Source: an uncultured Alphaproteobacteria bacterium
Lineage (GTDB): Bacteria > Pseudomonadota > Alphaproteobacteria > Rhizobiales > Ancalomicrobiaceae
Direction: 5' to 3'
DNA: 28,507 bases
Assembly: GCA_937892955.1 (NCBI GenBank)
Contig: CALBKH010000031.1
Span: 1-28,507 of the forward strand
Within the stretch, counting starts at the first letter, position 1. Every line of letters begins with the position of its first letter. The notes beneath the pieces were generated by a model. The model did no database searches, was not told where the DNA came from, and saw nothing but the letters and a program-made list of their open reading frames with translations. The position numbers were made by a program, and so were the translations under genes. Positions 23,370 through 28,507 of the stretch are shown one piece after another.

Positions 23370-24614
23370 ATGACCACCGCCGTCGAACTCCGACCGCCTC
23401 TTCTCGCCGACGTGCGGGAGGCGGCGGAGACGATCGCCGGGGCGGTGATGAAGACGCCGTTCCTGCCGGCGCCGCGGCTCTCGGCGCTGACCGGGGCCGA
23501 CGTCTGGGTCAAATACGAGAACCTGCAGGTCACCAACGCCTTCAAGGAACGCGGCGCGCTGGTGAAGCTCCTCTCCCTCACGGAAGAGGAGCGCCGGCGC
23601 GGCGTCATCGCCATGTCGGCCGGCAACCACGCCCAGGCGGTCGCCTATCACGCGACGCGGCTCGGCATCCCCTCGACCATCGTCATGCCGGAGACGACGC
23701 CGCACGTGAAGGTGACGGCGACGCGCGGCTTCGGCGCTCACGTCGTGCTCTCCGGCGAGACGGTGGCGGAGGCGGAGGTCGAGGCGGAACGGCTGGCGGC
23801 GCGCGACGGGCTGACCTTCGTCCACCCCTACGACGACTTCCACGTCATTCGCGGCCAGGGCACGGTGGCGCTGGAGATGCTCGAGGTGAAGCCGGATCTC
23901 GACGTGATCGTCGTGCCGATCGGCGGCGGCGGGCTCGCCGGCGGCATCGCGGTGGCGGCCAAGGCGATTTCGCCGCGCATCGAGATCGTCGGAGTCGAGA
24001 CCCGGCTCTATCCGTCGATGTGGGCGGAGTTGAAGGACCTGCCGGTCCATGCCGGCGGTACCACCCTCGCCGAGGGCATCGCCGTGCGGCGGGTCGGACG
24101 GCGGACGCTGGAGATCGCCCGGCGACTGCTCGACGACCTGATCCTGGTCGACGAGGCCGACATCGAACGGGCGGTGAACCTCTATCTGACGCTGCAGAAG
24201 ACCATGGCCGAGGGCGCGGCCGGGGCGGCGCTCGCCGCGCTCCTGACCGCGCCGGAACGGTTCCGTTCGCGCTCGGTCGGGCTCATTCTCTCGGGCGGCA
24301 ACATCGACCCACGCATTCTCTCCTCGATCATGGTGCGCGAGCTGGCGCGCGAGGAGAAGATCGTCGGCATCCGGCTGATCATCCCGGATCGGCCGGGCGT
24401 GCTCGGCGAGATCACCACCATCCTCGGCCGGCTCGGCGCCAACATCCTCGAGGTCGAGCACCACCGCACCTTCCTCAAGGTGCCGGCCAAGGGCGCCACC
24501 CTCGACGTGGTGTTCGAGACCCGCGACGGGGCGCACGCGCAGGAGATCATCGCGGCGCTGGAAGCGCTCGACTACGTGGTGGAACGGCTGGAGCGGCCGG
24601 AAGCTCCGATGTGA
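23370..24614 (+). CDS. Threonine ammonia-lyase (catabolic/ACT-domain type)
   Basis: The 414-residue protein starts at the ATG at 23370; the earlier frame overlaps mmsB and is rejected. Residues about 1-325 form the PLP fold-type II domain, with Lys59 in VTNAFKERGAL, SAGNHAQAVAYHA and the phosphate-binding loop IGGGGLAGG. Residues about 330-410 form a single ACT domain (IIPDRPGVLGEITTILGRLGANILEVEHHR). The enzyme deaminates threonine to 2-oxobutyrate and ammonia. The length and single ACT domain fit the shorter form rather than the 500-residue IlvA. It may be transcribed with the valine genes or separately. Confidence 0.93.
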   Translation: MTTAVELRPPLLADVREAAETIAGAVMKTPFLPAPRLSALTGADVWVKYENLQVTNAFKERGALVKLLSLTEEERRRGVIAMSAGNHAQAVAYHATRLGIPSTIVMPETTPHVKVTATRGFGAHVVLSGETVAEAEVEAERLAARDGLTFVHPYDDFHVIRGQGTVALEMLEVKPDLDVIVVPIGGGGLAGGIAVAAKAISPRIEIVGVETRLYPSMWAELKDLPVHAGGTTLAEGIAVRRVGRRTLEIARRLLDDLILVDEADIERAVNLYLTLQKTMAEGAAGAALAALLTAPERFRSRSVGLILSGGNIDPRILSSIMVRELAREEKIVGIRLIIPDRPGVLGEITTILGRLGANILEVEHHRTFLKVPAKGATLDVVFETRDGAHAQEIIAALEALDYVVERLERPEAPM

Positions 24615-24651
24615 GGCGCGGCCTCACACCCGTCGTGGAACCTCATACTCG

Positions 24652-24687
24652 GCTCATGAAATTCGGACTCGTCCGAGTTTCATGAGC
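24652..24687. terminator. Long inverted repeat between convergent genes
   Basis: GCTCATGAAATTCGGA pairs with the following arm over 16 positions with one G-T wobble, around the loop CTCG. It lies between threonine ammonia-lyase (ending 24614) and the chemoreceptor gene (ending 24774). It has no U-run on either side, so it could be a terminator stem or a protein-binding dyad. Confidence 0.5.
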
Positions 24688-24773
24688 GTCACGGCCTGGC
24701 CGGCCGACGCCCCCGTTCGGGCTTGCCTTCGCCGACGATGTTTCGAAAAGGTCGAAACTTCGTCAACTCGGTA

Positions 24774-26729
24774 TCACTCGGCGGCTTCGGCGAGGAAGCG
24801 GACGCCGCCCTTGTTGCCTTCGACCCAGGTGGCGCAGGCGGAGCAGTGGCGGCCGTCGGCGAGGCGCAGCCGCAGGGTCTGGCCGACCTCGTGCGAGCGC
24901 AGGCCTTCGATGCGGGCGCCGCCGGCGGAGAGATCGGTCACCTTCACCTTTCGGGTTTCGCTGCCGATGGTCATCTCGGCCGACATCGTCACCTGTTCGC
25001 GGCCGTCCTCGCGACGATCGTGACCGCGCTCGATCTCGCCGATGCCGATCGAAAGCTCCTCGAGCAGCGTCAGAACCTCGACGCTGGCGTCGTTGAGCTT
25101 GTCCATCGCGGCATAGGCTTCTTCGTTCTTGCCGGCGGCGTGGGCGGCCAGCGCCGCCTTGCCGGCGGCATGGACGCGCTGATGCGGCTCGACCAGACGC
25201 GCATAGGCGGGGATCGCCTTGTACTCCGGCTTCTGGAGCGCGTCGTACCACTTGCCGAGCCGGCAGTGATGATGATCGGGAACCTCCTCGGCCTTCCAAC
25301 CGTCGCGGCCGACGACGGTGTCGACCACCCGCTTCTTGAAGAAGACGTGGTCGATCTTGGCCATCTCGCACAGCGAGCGATCGGAGTCGGCGTGAAACCA
25401 GTTCTTGGCCATGGCGCCGAAACGATCGTTGTTCGACTGGATCTTCTCGGCCATCGAATGCAGGACGGTCTCGTTGGTCTCGGCGACGCCGGCGACCTTG
25501 GTGACGCTCTCGGCGATCTCGGCGGAAGCATGCTTCTGTTGGGAGAGGACGGCGGAGATCTCGACCATCTTGCGGGTGACGTTGTCGACCTGGCCGGAGA
25601 TGGTCTCCATGGTCTCGGCGGCGCGGGCGATGGCGGTCCGCCCCTCGCCGACCGCGGTGGTCGAGCGCTCCATGGTCGTCAGGATATCGCTCATGCCGGT
25701 GCGCAGGGCGGCGATGCGGTGGTTGATGTCCTCGGTCGAACGCGCCGTCTGGCCGGCGAGGTTCTTGACCTCCGTCGCCACCACGGCGAAGCCCTTGCCG
25801 GCCTCGCCGGCGCGCGCCGCCTCGATGGTCGCATTGAGGGCAAGGAGATTGGTCTGGCCGGCGATCCCCTCGATGACGGTCAGGATCTGGCCGATCTGAT
25901 CGGAGGCCTTGGCGAGTTCGTCGACGTTGGCGGCGGTCTCGGCGACCGCATCGGCGATGTTGGCGATCGCGTTGCTCACCTCTTCGACGGCGTTGCGGCC
26001 GAAGCTCACCGTCGCATCGGTCTCCTCGGCATCGTGCGAAGCGCTGGCGGAAGAGCGGGCGATCTCTTCGACGGACGCGACGAGTTCGGCGGCGGCGGCG
26101 GAAATCGACTGGCTCGACGAATTCACCATCTGGGTGTTGCGGGTCAGATGGGCGAGCTGGATGGCGGTGACGTTGGCGTCCGACACCATGCCGGCGGCGT
26201 TGCGCAGGTTGCCGAGATCGGCGGCAGTGGCGGCGGCGGCGGAGCGCTCGGAATCGATCCGGTTCTCGTAAGCCGTGTTGGAGAGGATCATGTCGATGAA
26301 GACGCGCTCGATCAGCTTGTCCATCATCGCCACCTGCGTGCTCATCGAGAAACGATGGCGCTTGGCGATGTGGGGCAGGAGCTTCTTCAACAGGAAGGCA
26401 TAGCCGGCCATGTACCAGCCGGAGGGAAGGCCGATCTTGACGTGGACCTCGCCGATGCGGGTCGAACGACTTTCGACATCGGCGGCGAGCGTCGGCGAGA
26501 ACAGGCCGCGCCAATGCTCGGCCTGGGCCTTCTTCAAGCGTTCGATCTGCTCGGGCGAGGTCAGATGGTCGTGGAAACCCGGGACGGCGGACAGGCCGGC
26601 GTAGAATTCCGTCAGGGCGACCGGAATGATCTTCTCGCACTCCGCCCACAGGTCGACGACCGAATCCGACCCCGTTCCCGACTTGCGGACGAAGGAGGAA
26701 ATTTCGTTCATTTTCAATTCGATGGCCAT
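24774..26729 (-). CDS. Soluble globin-coupled chemoreceptor with CZB and PilZ domains
   Basis: I prefer the ATG at 26729 (651 residues): GGAG lies nine bases upstream, and the predicted promoter puts the transcript start at about 26741, after most of the alternative ATG at 26744. Residues about 10-155 are a protoglobin sensor; GEVHVKIGL contains the proximal haem His96, preceded by EHWRGLFS. The MCP signalling domain spans roughly 205-450, with the tip AGQTNLLALNATIEAARAG near 290-308. A CZB zinc-binding domain covers about 459-557 (His461, Cys489 in HCRLGKW, His516, His520). A PilZ domain ends the protein, with RxxxR at Arg573/Arg577 and DLSAGG at 599-604, both needed for c-di-GMP binding. 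No membrane segment is visible, so it is cytosolic. Confidence 0.93.
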   Translation of the reverse strand: MAIELKMNEISSFVRKSGTGSDSVVDLWAECEKIIPVALTEFYAGLSAVPGFHDHLTSPEQIERLKKAQAEHWRGLFSPTLAADVESRSTRIGEVHVKIGLPSGWYMAGYAFLLKKLLPHIAKRHRFSMSTQVAMMDKLIERVFIDMILSNTAYENRIDSERSAAAATAADLGNLRNAAGMVSDANVTAIQLAHLTRNTQMVNSSSQSISAAAAELVASVEEIARSSASASHDAEETDATVSFGRNAVEEVSNAIANIADAVAETAANVDELAKASDQIGQILTVIEGIAGQTNLLALNATIEAARAGEAGKGFAVVATEVKNLAGQTARSTEDINHRIAALRTGMSDILTTMERSTTAVGEGRTAIARAAETMETISGQVDNVTRKMVEISAVLSQQKHASAEIAESVTKVAGVAETNETVLHSMAEKIQSNNDRFGAMAKNWFHADSDRSLCEMAKIDHVFFKKRVVDTVVGRDGWKAEEVPDHHHCRLGKWYDALQKPEYKAIPAYARLVEPHQRVHAAGKAALAAHAAGKNEEAYAAMDKLNDASVEVLTLLEELSIGIGEIERGHDRREDGREQVTMSAEMTIGSETRKVKVTDLSAGGARIEGLRSHEVGQTLRLRLADGRHCSACATWVEGNKGGVRFLAEAAE

Positions 26730-26747
26730 TCTGAAATTCTCCATCTC

Positions 26748-26775
26748 AGTATTCGAGCTGTCTACTTGAAGTCAA
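26748..26775 (-). promoter_or_regulatory. Candidate promoter of the chemoreceptor gene
   Basis: On the minus strand TTGACT (26775-26770) and AATACT (26753-26748) are 16 bases apart, a good sigma-70 match in an AT-rich block. The expected start is about 26741, which favours translation from 26729. TAAAG further upstream could hint at a flagellar sigma factor, but no matching -10 is seen. Confidence 0.5.
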
Positions 26776-26996
26776 CTTTCGACTGCCGGGCTTTAAAAAT
26801 CGTAAATTACGTATTTCTGACTGGCAGCGGAGTGTCATCACGGCAACCGCCATTGTGGCAGGGGCAAAACCACACTGCTTGAACGTGTATCCCTTGAACG
26901 CGTATCGGCGCGACGCCATGTTTCGACGGGTCGGTATCGCCGGGCCTCCGCGGAGTACCCGCAGGTGGGCGACGACCGAGACGAGGAGAGACGGGC

Positions 26997-27491
26997 ATGG
27001 AACGGCCGACGCAACAGATCACCGTACGGTGGGTCTACGACCCGGCGCTCGAGCCCGATCTCTTCCAGGACGTCCTCAAGCGCCGGGCGCTCGCCTATCT
27101 CTTCGACATCGTCGGGGTGTCGCTGCTGTGGCTCTTGGCGGCGGTGGTGGTGTTCTTCCTCGGGCTCGCCACCTTCGGCCTCGCCTGGCTGATCTATCCG
27201 GCACTGTGGCCGATCCTCGGCGTGCTCTACACGGTGTCGACACTCGCCGGCCCGGAGGCGGCGACGCCGGGGATGAAGGCGATGGGGCTGGCCATGCGCA
27301 CGGTCGACGGGCCGCGGCCCGACGGGCTGAAGGCGTTGATCCATGTCGTGGTGTTCTACGGCCTGTCGGTGACGCTGACGCCGCTCGTTCATCTCGTGGC
27401 ACTGTTCACGGCGCGGCGGCAGACGATCCAGGATCTCGTCGCCGGCGTTCTCGTCATGGACGGGCGGGTGCTGGCGCTCACCGGCCGGTGA
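26997..27491 (+). CDS. RDD-family membrane protein
   Basis: The 164-residue protein contains an RDD domain: the motif RRALAYLFDIVGVSLL at residues about 29-44, in which Arg and Asp sit in the first membrane helix. Two further hydrophobic stretches (around 50-80 and 118-135) and the end motif RRQTIQDLVAGVLVM complete it. ATPGMKAMGL is the usual linker before the basic RDD segment. Its function is unknown; some RDD proteins affect ion homeostasis. GAGGAGAG precedes the ATG. In Rhizobiales it commonly lies beside hemB and bpt; here only bpt is next to it (191 bases downstream). Confidence 0.9.
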   Translation: MERPTQQITVRWVYDPALEPDLFQDVLKRRALAYLFDIVGVSLLWLLAAVVVFFLGLATFGLAWLIYPALWPILGVLYTVSTLAGPEAATPGMKAMGLAMRTVDGPRPDGLKALIHVVVFYGLSVTLTPLVHLVALFTARRQTIQDLVAGVLVMDGRVLALTGR

Positions 27492-27682
27492 CGGCGGCGA
27501 TCGCGCGAAAGTCGTGCTCCGGCCCGACGGTTCACCGTGATCGAAACTCGAGCAGACGCATCGACGTCGATCCTCTTCTCGACACGCGGCTTCGTGGCTA
27601 TCCTTCGACGCGGGGAAACCGGCCGACGGACGGCCGGGATGAGCGACGGCGCGCCGAGCGGCGCGACACACGGGGAGGCGAG

Positions 27683-28456
27683 ATGACACAGCATCCGGTC
27701 GACGCCCCTCAGTTCTATCTGACGGCGCCGTCGAACTGCCCCTATCTGCCGGGACGGCAGGAGCGCAAGGTCTTCACCCATCTGGTCGGCATCCGTGCCG
27801 GCGGGCTCAACGACGTCCTCACTCAAGGCGGGTTCCGCCGGTCGCAGAACATCGCCTATCGACCGGCCTGCGACGGCTGCCGGGCCTGCGTCTCGGTGCG
27901 CATCCGCGTCGACGACTTCCTGTGGACGAAGAGCTTCCGGCGTAATCTGCGCATCAACCAGGACCTGATCGGCCTCGAACAGGGGCCGATGCCGACGTCC
28001 GAACAGTATTCGCTGTTCCGTCGCTATCTCGACGCGCGCCATTTCGACGGTGGCATGGCCGACATGACGGTGCTCGACTTCTCGATGATGATCGAAGACA
28101 CCCACGTCGACACGATGGTGGTCGAGTATCGGCTGCGTGGACCCGACAGCGGCATCAGCGGGCGCGGGCGCGGACCGGTGATGGCGGCGGCGCTGACCGA
28201 CGTCCTCTCCGACGGATTGTCGATGGTCTATTCGTTCTACGATCCGGAGATCGAGGGACGCGGCCTCGGCACCTTCATGATCCTCGATCACGTCAGGCGG
28301 GCGCGGCGGCGCGGCCTTCCTTACGTCTATCTCGGCTACTGGGTCGAAGGTGCCCGTAAGATGGACTACAAGCGCCGCTTCGCGCCGCAGGAACACCTCC
28401 AACCGCAGGGTTGGGTGATCCCCGAGCCGCCGATGGAGGGCGGCGAGGAGGACTGA
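27683..28456 (+). CDS. bpt: Aspartate/glutamate leucyltransferase (arginyl-tRNA transferase family)
   Basis: The 257-residue protein starts at the ATG at 27683, with GGGGAGG upstream; the long open frame to 26855 overlaps the RDD gene and is rejected. The N-terminal domain has NCPYLPGRQERKVF and the Cys cluster CDGCRACVSVRI. The C-terminal GNAT-like domain has SFYDPEIEGRGLGTFMILDHV and YVYLGYWVEGARKMDYK. It transfers leucine from leucyl-tRNA to N-terminal Asp or Glu, marking proteins for ClpS/ClpAP degradation (N-degron pathway). The length and ending match bacterial Bpt. The 51 bases after the stop hold no feature I can name. Confidence 0.94.
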   Translation: MTQHPVDAPQFYLTAPSNCPYLPGRQERKVFTHLVGIRAGGLNDVLTQGGFRRSQNIAYRPACDGCRACVSVRIRVDDFLWTKSFRRNLRINQDLIGLEQGPMPTSEQYSLFRRYLDARHFDGGMADMTVLDFSMMIEDTHVDTMVVEYRLRGPDSGISGRGRGPVMAAALTDVLSDGLSMVYSFYDPEIEGRGLGTFMILDHVRRARRRGLPYVYLGYWVEGARKMDYKRRFAPQEHLQPQGWVIPEPPMEGGEED

Positions 28457-28507
28457 GAGGCCGTTTTGAAATTCGCGCCCGGCGATTCCCGTCGGCGTCC
28501 GAATGTG

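Noticed and set aside
24723..26882. Plus-strand frame of about 719 codons opposite the chemoreceptor
   Set aside because: Gly/Asp/Leu-rich antisense composition with no motif; the minus strand has four recognisable domains.

Overview
This is a high-GC stretch of an alphaproteobacterial chromosome, most likely from the order Hyphomicrobiales (Rhizobiales). Three things point there. The order nrdR-ribD-ribE-ribH-nusB-thiL is typical of the group. An LdtR-type MarR regulator lies near a periplasmic L,D-transpeptidase. Zinc-free hemB, an RDD protein and the leucyltransferase bpt are all present. I cannot name the genus. No rRNA, tRNA, CRISPR array or transposase was found.

Layout. Bases 1-683 hold the 5' part of the proton-pumping pyrophosphatase gene hppA (minus strand, running off the left edge). 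Bases 953-6296 hold the cofactor and regulatory cluster on the minus strand: nrdR, ribD, ribE, ribH, nusB and thiL. A plus-strand gene of unknown function separates nusB from thiL. A secreted 5'-nucleotidase-family metallophosphatase follows at 6505-8175 (+). Bases 8276-9504 are an AT-richer island with two unrecognised minus-strand genes, bounded by GC-rich hairpins. Next come glyA (-), an L,D-transpeptidase (-), a short-chain dehydrogenase (+), a BenE-type transporter (-) and ldtR (-). After these are an orphan LivH-like permease (-) whose 5' end runs through an inverted intergenic repeat, and hemB (-).

Bases 18610-19211 carry a BrnT/BrnA toxin-antitoxin locus whose toxin gene is frameshifted. 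Bases 19582-24614 form a plus-strand cassette for valine breakdown: isobutyryl-CoA dehydrogenase, 3-hydroxyisobutyryl-CoA hydrolase, a small membrane protein and 3-hydroxyisobutyrate dehydrogenase, followed by threonine ammonia-lyase. A soluble chemoreceptor with a globin sensor, a CZB zinc-binding domain and a PilZ domain is encoded at 24774-26729 (-). The window ends with an RDD membrane protein and bpt (+).

How it fits together. The riboflavin genes supply FMN/FAD. The three valine enzymes catalyse consecutive oxidation, thioester hydrolysis and oxidation steps; the hydration step between the first two and the final semialdehyde dehydrogenase are not in the window. LdtR probably controls the L,D-transpeptidase about 3 kb away. 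Housekeeping genes that often sit together in related genomes (nrdR, glyA, ldtR, hemB, RDD, bpt) are separated here by lineage-specific inserts. The most unusual items are the four-domain chemoreceptor, the AT-richer two-gene island, the broken brnT, and the orphan permease with its repeat-derived start.
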